NCBI RefSeq assembly: GCF_001625215.2
Contig: NC_030383.2
Span: forward strand, 4,042,779-4,106,778
Source: Daucus carota subsp. sativus
Taxonomy: Eukaryota > Streptophyta > Magnoliopsida > Apiales > Apiaceae
Length of the DNA stretch: 64,000 nucleotides
Reading direction: 5' to 3'
Part shown: piece by piece, positions 23,218 through 33,817 of the stretch
Layout of the letters: each line of letters begins with the position of its first letter
Numbering within the stretch: position 1 is the stretch's first letter
Made by a program: the position numbers and the translations under genes
Notes under the pieces: model-generated
What the model was told of the DNA's origin: nothing
Seen by the model: the letters and a program-made list of their open reading frames with translations, nothing else
Database searches by the model: none

Positions 23218-25145
23218 GGACCATTGGCCTTGTATTCTTTCTAGCTCTTTGCATTATATTTTGATGGAGAGTCAACCTTCACAAAACTTTACTACTATTG
23301 TCCTTTACCCTTCATCCCTTTCCCTTTTCATCTATCTACCATTCCAAATAGCTTGTAGCTGAAGTTAACTAACAGGGAATTGCTATGAAGATTTCAATGG
23401 CCAGTTGCTCTTTCTGTCCGTCTAGAAAGTGGTAGTAAATATCTTAAATGCTTACCACTTCGAGACCTTTTAATGGAATTGGCATGCTTTATTTACTTAT
23501 TTTTGACCACACTACAAACAATGGCTTTCTGCAGTTGCTTTTGTTTTTGTTAAAATGGCCTTGATGTCACTCCATTGTCTTCACATACATCGTCTTCACA
23601 TACATCACCAGGTACAATGGTATAGTTACTTTTTGTTCTACAACACCATTCTAAAAGCTCAATGAAAAATTGTGCTCGCTGATGTAGTACTTCACATACA
23701 TCACCAGGTACACTGTTATAGTTATTTTTTTTTTCTACAACACCATCCTAGAAGCCATTAACTGAAATATATAGGGGGTGTTTGGAAGTTAGAGGTTTGG
23801 AGTAAAATTAGAAGTTTGGGGTGTTTTAGAGGTTTGACCATTTCAATCCGCTAATGTTAGTGTTTGGTAGTTAGCGGATTGAAATAGAGGTTTGGGCTCA
23901 AAAAGCTAATTTTCAAAAAGCTAGTTTGAGGAGCTTTTTGGGTTAGCGGTTTGGGTATGTGTCACAAAAAGCTTATCAAATAGCTATTTACCAAACAATT
24001 TTACAAGAAACCGCTAATTTAATCCGCTAGTCAAAACATCTATTTAAATCAGCTAGTCAAAACATCTAATCCAATCCGCTAACAGCTAACCGTTAATTCC
24101 CAAACAGGGCTATAAGGAGATTCTAGGTACTCGTGTTTTTTATGTATTAAAAAACTGAAATGCTTAGACTGTTAGGGACGGTGCCAGTATGGACGATTGT
24201 ACAATGACCAACATGCATGGTCTGTCAATGTTATGAAATAAATCGATCTTATTGTCTATAATTCAGTTCCTTTTTGCTGGACACACAACAACCTTTAGAT
24301 CAATCATCAATATGTTTTTTGCCTTCAATTTATTTACTTTCAACTTGCACTTCCTCATACACAAAATTTCTTTTGGTGTGTTTATCGTAACAGATGCCAA
24401 CCACGTGTGCAAGATCCCCAAAGCTTGGAAGAAGAAAAAGTTATAGTGGTACACGCAACTCCTTAGAAGGTGCATCAGGTCATGTAAGCAGAGAACACAA
24501 AACTTCAACCAAAAGTATGCAGGTGAAATATGAAAACAATAATGTTTTCAAAAATAAACCAAATCGGAAATCTTTGCCTAATCTTCACTCACGAGAGTCC
24601 ATTTCTGCTAAAACCGAAGGAAAGTCTAGCAAGTTGAAACAAAGGGAAACAGCAAATGGTGAAGATATCAAAGCTACCACAGATAAAGAGCAAGAAAGCA
24701 AAACCGAGTCTGTAAACCCTCCTGAACTTGAGGATGTAAAAGTCGAGAAGAATCCTACCGGGAACACTGAATTGCTTGCTAATTCGGCCCATCCTTTTGT
24801 GGCGGAAAATGAAGTAACTCTGAATGGGGGTGAGGGTGATCCAGACATCTGAACTGCTTACCTTGCTTCTGGAGGCTAATAACATAATTGTAATTATTTA
24901 AAAGTTGTACCTAATTATCTTAATAGTTCCCCATCTTCTCATGGTTCACTTATCTTGTGCATATATAATATGTGTTTCATTGTAAAGTTGTATATAAATT
25001 TGAACTGCGGCGGCTGCATTGATATGTTGATATGTTAATATTGCTTGATGTCTATTCTTTGAAGTCCCCTGATCGTCTCTTTCTTTTGATTCTCAAGCTC
25101 GGTTTCTTTATTCTTTTTCATCTCTTATTTCCATTTGTTTTTTGA
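23218..25145 (+). pseudogene. WDL partial duplicate: last intron, last exon and 3' flank
   Basis: Homology to the WDL gene begins mid-intron at accattggccttgtattc and includes an intact acceptor (gtaacag|atg) and a full-length last exon (24394-24852, 152 residues from [16 protein letters not shown] to a DPDI end), but no TPX2 exons lie upstream. The exon stays open with mostly conservative changes; it has a small insertion (NNNVFKN region) and a two-residue EG insertion near the end. The intron part carries a MITE (23774-24110) and an internal duplication of a cacatacatcaccaggta block (about 23590 and 23690). It is probably a non-functional fragment unless spliced to the upstream gene. Confidence 0.8.
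23770..24114. mobile_element. MITE family Y, complete, with paralogous empty site
   Basis: Element 23774-24110: ends gggggtgtttgg and ccaaacagggc, with subterminal repeats of ttagcggattgaaat / ccgctaa motifs. The WDL parent has the uninterrupted site at about 16911 (gaaatatataaggaga); here tata is present on both sides, so the net duplication is 4 bp. A second, more decayed copy is at 53123-53432. Confidence 0.85.
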
Positions 25146-25236
25146 GGCTTCTTAGTCCAGTGAACAGTGAAGGAGGGAAAATGTTAGGTACCCCAGGAAC
25201 TATTGTCAAATTTTTTCCCCCAAATTTGTATGTATG

Positions 25237-25625
25237 TAAGAGCATCTCCAAGAGACTCTTCATTTAGGCTCCTAACTTGAGATTTGAGGAGGGAGAAGAA
25301 AAATGTTGCTTCAAGAGACTCTTAAGTGGCTCTTAAATCACTAAGAGCCTCTTGTTTCTCTCTCCTCTCTCCTCAAAGTTAAGAGCCACCACATGGCTCC
25401 TAACTTATTTTTTGACAATAAAAAAATCCTTCCCTCCAATTCACCTCCATCTCTTTTCCTCTCTTTTGTTATAGTGGAGCCCAATATATGAATAAAATAT
25501 GAAATAAAAAAAAGATGTAGAGAGTATTGTTGGAGTTTACACTCTTAACTTTGTCCTAAATTACTAAGAGCCACATTTTTTATATTATATTTAGGAGCCA
25601 ACGAAGAGGCTCTTGGAGATGCTAA
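25237..25625. mobile_element. PIF/Harbinger-type MITE (gagcatctcc ends)
   Basis: Element 25240-25622: gagcatctccaagagactc at the left and gaggctcttggagatgc at the right, flanked by TAA (25237-25239, 25623-25625). About 383 bp, with internal mirrored ggctcctaac / ttaggagcc segments. Confidence 0.8.
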
Positions 25626-26250
25626 CCACCTAATTAAAGCTAGTCATTTTTCTGTCACGTCATTCATCCGTCAAGTGATTCAGTTTGAAGGCTGGTTAGA
25701 ATATGCAGAACCTTTCCCAAATTTACCATCAATTCATCACAAATATGTGTTCGATTTGAAGGCGTTGGTTCATGAGTAAAGTATCTATAATAACGTATAT
25801 AAATTAATTAATTGAAATGATATTAGACATTCTAAGATTTTAAAATGATAGGTAACTATTCATTCCATATATATTTAGATATAGGAGGAAACTTTACCGA
25901 GCCAAGAGCAGCTCGAACATGAGGCATTTGTTAGCTGAAATTGTCATGTGGCACCCATTATACAAATCCTTTAAAATTTTAAGCACTCCAAGAGTACCTT
26001 TCTATTAGCTAAAATGTTAGCTACAAAGATTTCATCCTTCAAATTTGCTGATTCTCTCTCCATCATCCCTATGAGTTCCACCTCTGTCTCTTTTCGCTGC
26101 TACTATATTAAATATTTATGTATGATTATTTTTATATAATATACAGTGTAAAATCATTATAAAAAATGTAAATATTTTCATTGTTAACAAATTTACTTAT
26201 TACTTATACAATTATTTTGTATTAGATTATACATTCAAACTACTAATAAA
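25626..26250. other. Array remnants and AT-rich DNA
   Basis: 25725-25900 resembles 20750-20970 in the array. 25900-26250 is unassigned, with no gene seen. Confidence 0.4.
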
Positions 26251-27279
26251 TTAATATAAGAGGTAATTGCATATCGCACTCCCTAAGTTTCGTTAAAAAA
26301 CGATAGTGTACCCATACTTTGAGAAACTCAACTCGCACCCCCTAACTTTACGTTTCCAAAACGATACGCACCACTTCCGTTAACTCATTGCAACTGCCGT
26401 TAAATTCCCGTTAAAGTGACATGTATATCACTTTAAAACAGCCTACCCTGCTTGCAATGCATTTCTCTAAACAATCTGTAGCAACACTAAACAACTGCAG
26501 CACCAACAGCACTAAACAAATCACCAACACCAAATTAAAACAAAACCCACAAAATAATCTCTGCTAGTTTCCACTACAAATATAAAATGGCTTAACTAAA
26601 AGTAGTAGCAATGCTATGATGCAATGCATCTTAATATTGCATATGGCATTCAAAAATTTCCCTATGCATTTTTGGCCTCTTCCTAAACACTACTCTAAAA
26701 AAACATATCATGGGGCATAGATTTTGCCTGCTAACTGAAATAATTTAAATACAACATACCTAATGCTTAAGGTGAACAAATACCAGAACAATCCAAATAT
26801 CATAGCTTGAAATACGAGACAACTCACCTAACTTAAATCCAATATACTGATTCAATATCGATTATATGCCTTTCCAAACTCTTCATGCCTCTGTCGTGGA
26901 TAGTCACCATAAGTATCGTGGGACCTTGAAGGAGGGAAAGTTTCTACAGAGTTTTGGTACCTGCCTCTAGATTCTGGTGCTAAATTCCCTCCATAATATG
27001 CACTGATGACGAAAGGGTGGAAAGAGGAGTGTGTAGAGAGTCTAGAGACAAATGCGTGCAACTCGAGCTGTAGACAAGTGTAAAGCGTGTGAAAAGACTA
27101 AATTGCCCTTGCTTTTTTAATGTTAACGTTAGTTTATGTGACGAGTTAACGGAAGGGGTGCGTATCGTTTTTTGAAACGTAAAGTTAAGGGATGCGAGTT
27201 GAGTTTCCTAAAGTATGAGTACAATATCATTTTTGAACGAAACTTAAGGGGTGCGATATGCAATTACCTCTTAATATAA
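26251..27279. mobile_element. Mutator-like non-autonomous element with exon-like cargo
   Basis: Element 26260-27270 (1,011 bp) with terminal inverted repeats of about 145 bp (gaggtaattgcatatcgc and complement) and a perfect 9-bp target duplication ttaatataa (26251-26259, 27271-27279). This length of repeat and duplication fits MULEs. The minus strand carries a putative last exon (27031-26852: acceptor catcag|tgc, then PESRGRYQNSVETFPPSR, QRHEEFGKAYNRY, stop) followed by UTR-like sequence. No transposase. The cargo family is not recognised; this is Pack-MULE-like. Confidence 0.85.
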
Positions 27280-28240
27280 TAAAAAAAATAATGTTTCTAG
27301 TTTTAAGAATTATCTTATTTCTAAAACATCTAAATAAAATTTCGGAATGAAATTGATTTTAAATAATTATATATTTTTAATTATAAGATAAAATTTTAAT
27401 TAATTAAAATAACATATATTCTTGTATGAAAAAATTCATTTGATTAAATTCAAAAAATAATTTATTTATGAATTTTATTTACAATACATAACTACTATGT
27501 GAAATTTAGTCATTAAAATTTGAAAATAGTAAAATAATAATATCATTTAAATTAATGAGAATAAAATATACTCTATATTTATATAAAATATTTATCTAAT
27601 TGAATTTATAGGAAAGTTATTTATGAAACTTATTCACAATAAGTAATTATTATTTGAAAAATATAACTGCTAGAATTTGAAAACAAAAAAATAACATAAT
27701 TATAAAATATAACTAACAATCGTAGCGGATATCGTTAGAAGAAAAACTTACAGCAAATTTTTACCTAATCATCTGTATTTACACTTTTAGCTAACAATTA
27801 TAGTTATCTCCCTTCAATATACGTTGGATTGTTATACTCGATATGAACCAATTAAAATATTTAGAAAAAATTATTATGTTTGAAGGACTGTTTGGCTTAG
27901 ATTAAAATACGTGATTTATTGTTTGAAATAAAGAAAAAATTATAAATGATAAGTGAACTTGATTTATAAGTTAATTAAAAGTGTTTGAATAATTTTAATT
28001 ATAAGTCAACTGAGTGTTTGATAATTTAAATTTATAAATTGAAAAAATTGAAATTATTAATATACATGAAACTTTATTAATAAATAAACTTATTACACAG
28101 TAAAATTTTAAAATCTTCATAATAAAATGCAAATCGCTAAAAAAGTTTTAAAAAACCAGATTTCCGACTTCCAACTTCAGGCTTCAAAAATTCAAAAGAA
28201 GCACTCCTATTTTTTTTTTCCATACATTCCGCAAGAAGTA
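27280..28240. other. AT-rich intergenic sequence
   Basis: I see no gene here. About 27885-28100 contains a decayed hAT-like MITE end (ggactgtttggcttag, with tttattg/taaataaa segments). The rest is low-complexity AT-rich DNA. Confidence 0.4.
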
Positions 28241-28482
28241 CTCCCTCCGTCCCCTTTTACATGTCCATTTTCAAAATATTTTTTGTCCCTATTTACATGT
28301 CCATTTATACTTTCAAAACTAATTTAATGATAGTTTTTCAAATATATCTCCATAATTTTAATTTTCAAGGCTTGACTTATTTAAAACTTGGTTGAATACA
28401 TGTTTTCAAGAGATAAAGTAGGGGTATTCCCTCATTTTCAGACATTAATTAGAGATATTTAATAAAAAAGTTTATACAATCA
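28241..28482. mobile_element. Stowaway MITE, left part only
   Basis: ctccctccgtccccttttac starts at about 28241 and is followed by the internal acatgtcc repeat, but no matching right end precedes the MULE-like element that begins at 28492. Truncated or eroded. Confidence 0.5.
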
Positions 28483-29168
28483 ATTATTTCTAGGATAATT
28501 AATTCATTAGTCCCTCAACTATAGGCCATTTATGGTTTAGGTCCCTGAACTAAAAAGTCTAATAAATAAATCCTTTAACTTTCAAAAAATCTGATTCGCG
28601 TCCCTCAGTCAGAATTTGACTAACGGATGTTAGTCAATGCTGACGTGGAAATCGAAAATAAAAATAAAAATGACCAGGAAAATGACGTGGCAAGCAAAAT
28701 TCACGGATTGAAGTGAAATTTTGATATGTTAATTTACGAGTAATTTCAAGAACATCGCTGGTGAAACTTTTCGATTTTGAATTCACTAACGTACAGAAAT
28801 CTACCCGTTAATCTCAAGAACAGGAAAAAAACACTTACGAAAATCTGCATATTTCTATACGTTAGTGAACTCAAAATCGAAAACTTTCACCACCGATGTT
28901 CTTGAAATTACTCATACATTAACATATCAAAATTTCACTTCAATCCGTAAATTTTGTTTGCCAAGTCATTTTCAAGGTCATTCTTATTTTTATTTTCGAT
29001 TTCCACATCAGCATTGACTAACATCCGTTAGTCAAATTCTGACGGAAGGATGCGAATCAGATTTTTGAAAAGTTAAAGGACTTATTTATTGGACTTTTTA
29101 GTTCAGGGACCTAAGTCATAAACGGCCTATAGTTGAGGGACTGATGAATTAATTATCCCATTATTTCT
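28483..29168. mobile_element. Fold-back Mutator-like MITE, 668 bp
   Basis: Element 28492-29159 is almost one long hairpin with arms of about 310 bp: ggataattaattcattag... and its complement, including gactaacggatgttagtca / tgactaacatccgttagtc. It is flanked by the 9-bp duplication attatttct (28483-28491, 29160-29168). Non-coding. It inserted immediately beside the third WDL fragment. Confidence 0.88.
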
Positions 29169-29189
29169 TGGTATGTGTTTTTTGTCCAC

Positions 29190-29510
29190 TTCTCGAGGAT
29201 GTAAAACTCGAGAAGAATCCTACGGGGAACAATGAATTGCTTGCTAATCCTTTTGTGCCGAAAAATGAAATAACTCTGAATGGGGGTGATCCAGACATTT
29301 GAAGTGCTTACCTTGCTTCTGGAGGCTAATAACATACAGTAATTTTGAAAATTTAAAAGTTTTGCAATAGTCCCCATCTTCTTACTGTTCACTTATCCTG
29401 TGCATATATAATTTGTGTTTCATTTTAAAGTTGTGTATAAATTTGAACTGCGGCGTCTGCATTGTATATATATATAATATGTTAATATTGCTTGATGTCT
29501 CTGGATCGTG
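29190..29510 (+). pseudogene. WDL fragment 3: last ~105 nt of coding plus 3' UTR
   Basis: Begins at cgaggatgtaaaactcgag, corresponding to 17504 in the parent, and runs through the stop (NGGDPDI, stop at about 29300) and the ttgcttctggaggctaata UTR to the gcttgatgtct motif. An in-frame loss removes NSAH. It has five Gs before tga..., so it preserves the older C-terminus. Another bit of the same flank (gaagtcctctgatcgtctc) is at about 30464. Confidence 0.8.
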
Positions 29511-29774
29511 GTCAATCATGCATAAATTTGTTTATATAATCCTTCCAAAAGACTTCGTTCTAATAGAAGTTTTTGACTGTTTTAACAAGACATGGATTCA
29601 TCAATAATTAATCACGAATAATAACGACTTTTAGAACAGAGTTTATGTGGCAAAAAATTGGAAGTTGATTGTATTATGTTGGTCTTTAAAAATTTGAACT
29701 TATGTTTGAATATTCGAAAACCATTTAAACAGTTGCTATTGTTTAATGTCTAAACCTAGTGGATTAAACATGTT

Positions 29775-30200
29775 TTCATGAAAACTAGCCAGTAAGTTGG
29801 CTCATCAATTGATCATTTTTATTTGACCAATATCACCATACTTGTTCTTACTCTCTAGCAGTTAGGTCATGAGCAACTCATTTTTATCAAATGCTCAAGA
29901 AAATTATGATTTCACTACTACAGCTATTTAAATCCGAGTTGTGCATACCATATGGAGTCATCAGACTCTTAAAATGCATATGCAGCTGTTTATGTTGAGA
30001 TATAAGAGGGAATTAATATACATACTAGCTATGGAAATCGGAAATATCAATCACAACCGAACGCCGAACTGAAGAGGGACTACAGTACTATCTTGCCCAA
30101 CATTTGATTTTGCTGAAGGAGCAAGTATATAGCACGAGCCAATGTTAACATTATTGGTTTGACTGCTCGGCAAGACATCTGAAGAACTTACTTTAGAAAT
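29775..30200 (+). repeat. Cassette P, copy 4
   Basis: Same landmark order as at 18165-18560, TATTTAAA block at about 29923-29939, extending further downstream (gaactgaagaggga, cgagccaatg) as in copy 1. Confidence 0.7.
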
Positions 30201-30651
30201 GTGATAGATAAAATAAATTAATTTTGAGTAATATGCTCTCTCTTTAGTTCGGCTATTATTTTATTTAAGAGGAAATCAACGAGCTGATTAGCCGGAGTCA
30301 TATGATTGTATGTTGTGTCTTGTAACTTCATGCTCAAACATTTGATTTTGGTGAAGGAGCAAGTCTATAAATACTTTTTCCGAGAAAAATTTCTGAAGAA
30401 ATTTTTTCCCAAAAAATGTTGACCAGAAAATTTTCAAATACAATGAAAAAATGAAAAAATTCTTTGAAGTCCTCTGATCGTCTCTTTCTTTTCATTCTCA
30501 AGCTCGGTTTCTTTTTCATCTCTTTCTATTTCCATTTGTTTTTTTAGGCTTCTTAGTCCAGTAAACAGTGAAGATATCCGTCAACTGATTCAGTTTGGGA
30601 GCTGGGTTAGAACCCAACTGTGTAGAACGTCCTTAGCTAAAGTAATTAATA

Positions 30652-30910
30652 CTCCCTTCATCCCATTTTAAGTGTCCTATTTTAACTTTCAGCGGTCAAA
30701 TTGTCTAATTTTTGACCACGCATAAAGAACAAATTCGTTATTATTTTAAAAAACTAAAAATTACATTTGATAGTATATTGTATGTACTTTATAATGATAT
30801 TTTTTTTTTACTTTTATAAATTATATTATATGTGTAAATCTCAGTCAAAATTTGGTCAATTTGACCATTCAAAAGTCAAACAGGACACTTAAAATGGGAT
30901 AGATATGGGG
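30652..30910. mobile_element. Stowaway MITE
   Basis: The left end ctcccttcatcccattttaa is mirrored by the right end ttaaaatgggatagatatgg. The interior has paired ttttgacc/ggtcaa segments. TA precedes the left end. Confidence 0.7.
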
Positions 30911-30989
30911 CAGAAATTTGGAAGTTGATTATATTATTTTGATTCTTTAAAAATTTGTACTCAAGTTCTCTTTATCCTGTTCCTATTAG

Positions 30990-31345
30990 GGGGCGGTTTG
31001 ACTGAGTTTAATAAAGTGACTTATTGCTTAAAATAAAGAAGTGGATTAAAAGTGAGAAGTTGGTCTGAATTTATATGCTATCAAAAGTGTTTGGATACCG
31101 TGACTTATAAGTTTTTAATTGTATGGATAACTTGACTTATAAGTTGGTACTAGTTTGGCAATCTTGAAGTCATTTTCTGTTAGAAATAGAAAGAAGCAGA
31201 AGTTGAGTAAAAAAAAGCCATAAAACCTAACTTTTTTTTTTCTGGACTTCTTTTCATTTAATTAAGCAATTTCTCACGTTTGCCAAACGGATAGATAATA
31301 AGTGAAAGTGGACTTTCGGAGTTTTAACCCAATAAACGATGCTCC
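30990..31345. mobile_element. Possible hAT-like MITE remnant
   Basis: gggggcggtttgactgag at the left and ttgccaaacgg / cgatgctccc near the right give weak inverted similarity around repeated acttataag motifs. No target duplication was identified. Confidence 0.35.
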
Positions 31346-31499
31346 CAAGCACTCACTAAGACTATTCTGCTCATAAATCTTTTTCGATTGATTCTCATAC
31401 TGACCTATAGATTATCCTACTAGATATCTTTGTTCTTCACATCTCTCCTAGTTCCATTTTTTTTTCCTTGAGATTCTTAGTTCATTCAAGATATATCCG

Positions 31500-31960
31500 T
31501 CAAAGTGCTTCAGCGGAGGAACTGAGTAACAATTGACACAGATGCATTTGAGTAAATTTGTTCCTAGTTCTTTTAGTAGTGGTGGACTCTGGGGGTTCCC
31601 GCCATTTTCAACAGAAATGAGGAGCCACTTAAAGTAAATAAATGTGCATATACTCAGCAACCATGTACTTGATGCATGAAAACTATACAGTAAGTTGGCT
31701 CATCAATAATCATTTTCTATTTCACCAGTATCACGATTCACGATACTTGTTCTTACTTTTAAGTAGCAGTGGGGTCATGAGCTATTCATTTTTATCAATT
31801 GCCAAGAAATTTACAATCACACTACTATAACTATTTAAATCCGAGTGGTGCAAACTATGGACTCGACTCTTGAAATGCATATACAGTTGTTTATGTTGAG
31901 ATACCGGAGAAAATTAATACTATACACATTAGTAGAAATTTTAAATTCCAAATTTTGAGT
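31500..31960 (+). repeat. Cassettes Q (copy 3) and P (copy 5)
   Basis: Diverged copies of Q (31500-31665) and P (31665-31960; TATTTAAA at about 31831-31845). A fragment of S-like sequence follows at about 32310-32400. Confidence 0.65.
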
Positions 31961-32399
31961 TTGGTGAAGGAGCAAGTGTATAGCAGGTAAATTATAAGAA
32001 GGCCAACTATTATTGGTTCGACTACTGATCAAGAATTCATATGATTCGGGAAATTTAGGTTTAGAGATTTAGTACGTTCGCTAAGCTTCTGAATTTGATT
32101 TTAATACTATAATTAACTTAAATACGAATGATATTAAGTACCTATTATTTTATTTACACGATAATGAATCTGACTCATATGATTAGCCAAACGATGATTG
32201 CATGTTATAAATGCTCATCATGTCACCAGCACAAACTAATTTTGTTTCGCCCTCTGCCTGCTTAGAGATCATGACGATATATGACAAAGAAAAAACAAAA
32301 AAAAAAAATCATAACGATATATACTGATTTAATGTATGGTATTGCATTTTGTTTCTTTCTTTCAATTTATTGAACCGCTTAATCTTATGCCGAAAAAAG

Positions 32400-33817
32400 A
32401 GTACTAATAAAATATTAAAAATTTAAACGTATAAGATATTAAAAGTTTGTTAAATAATTATTAATTTATAAATATGATATGATAGATTCAGTCATTCAGA
32501 TTGAATATAAATTATGGGTTACATTCACATATTTTCCGCCTACATTCCGTTGAAAAATATAATTTTGTGCCAAAATCTTCGAGATTTACACTCACCAAAT
32601 CGTCACAATACTTGTTCGAAAGAGTAGTTGGCTCATGAGCCGATCATTGTATGAAACTCTACCCGGTTTCATTTTTAAGCTAAAAATATTGCTATATAAA
32701 CCTCAGTTGATGGAAACCACAGACTGATAGTTAAACTGCATGTATTTGTTTGCTTCATTTTATGTATTCAGATATAGGAGGAAACTTGTACCTCAGCAGA
32801 AGTATTATGTCATTTTATGTATTCAGATATAAGAGGAAACTTGTGCGTGTTGGTTCACCAGAAGTATTATGCCCCTGTTTTACAAAATCTAAACATGTTT
32901 ACCATCAATACGAGAAACAAGTTAGTATTAAACTATGAGTTCATTATCAGGATAAACACGGTAGTATTAGACAATGGGTTCATCAAACAATGTTTCCCAA
33001 TTAACAAACTTTATTCACTATGTTGAAAAAAATATTGTAAGAAACTTATCATTACAAAGCTACAAATAATAATGCAGAAGACTCTAGCTGTTAAAGCTCC
33101 AGCATTTCTTCCAAATTAATCCATCTCTCTTTGTTCTTAATCTAGAAATTAACTATTATTATGAAAGTGAGTTTTCACCTTTGAGTGTTTGACATAAAAA
33201 ATCTACTTTCTTTAAATCAAAGGCACAATAAAGAAATGCTGTCACCTTCCAAGTCATACCATCTCCTCATGGGCCTCACCTATTTTAATTACCAAAATAC
33301 CAAACCCCCACCGACACTTCCATTCCACCAATATTTGTATTCATTCAATAAAATTAATATTTACATAAAGCACCCCCATTCCCATTTCTCCATACATTAC
33401 AAAACACCAGACATGTAGATTATAATGTGTGCAAATGACTCACAATGCACAGACAATTGTTTATCAAAAAAGCAAAAAGAACACACAAATTATGTTCTTT
33501 GAGTATTTTTATATTTGTGCAGGCAAAACAAACTTAAATACAGCAAAAAATGAAAAAGTAATTACAGTATATATGACCAGAGAAAGTTGTGTTTCAGCTA
33601 AGGTTTACTTGAATGCAAGCAAATCTGACCCTTTATTACTACTCAACCAGGGTCTTTCTACAACTGCGATATAACATTCCAGAACAAGAACACTGAGCCT
33701 GAGAAACAGAGGCAGCGTACGACGACGTTTAGTATCGGGAATTCGATGCATATAGTTACCTTGCTGCATTGTTGTGCTTGATTATTGTTGCTTTGAGGGT
33801 TTTTACTTGAGTCTGAA
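32400..33817. other. Array edge and FLA 3' flank
   Basis: At 32755-32865 a segment of about 55 bp (cattttatgtattcagatat then aggaggaaacttgt and agaagtattatg) is duplicated in tandem; it is related to the leader motif of cassette P. From 33050 to 33817 is the probable 3' UTR and downstream region of the FLA gene. Small frames here have no recognisable product. Confidence 0.4.

Noticed and set aside
21562..23244. Small peptides beginning MQLFMLRYQREL in cassette P
   Set aside because: The shared residues are explained by DNA repeat identity; the frames diverge at once, and other copies lack a start.
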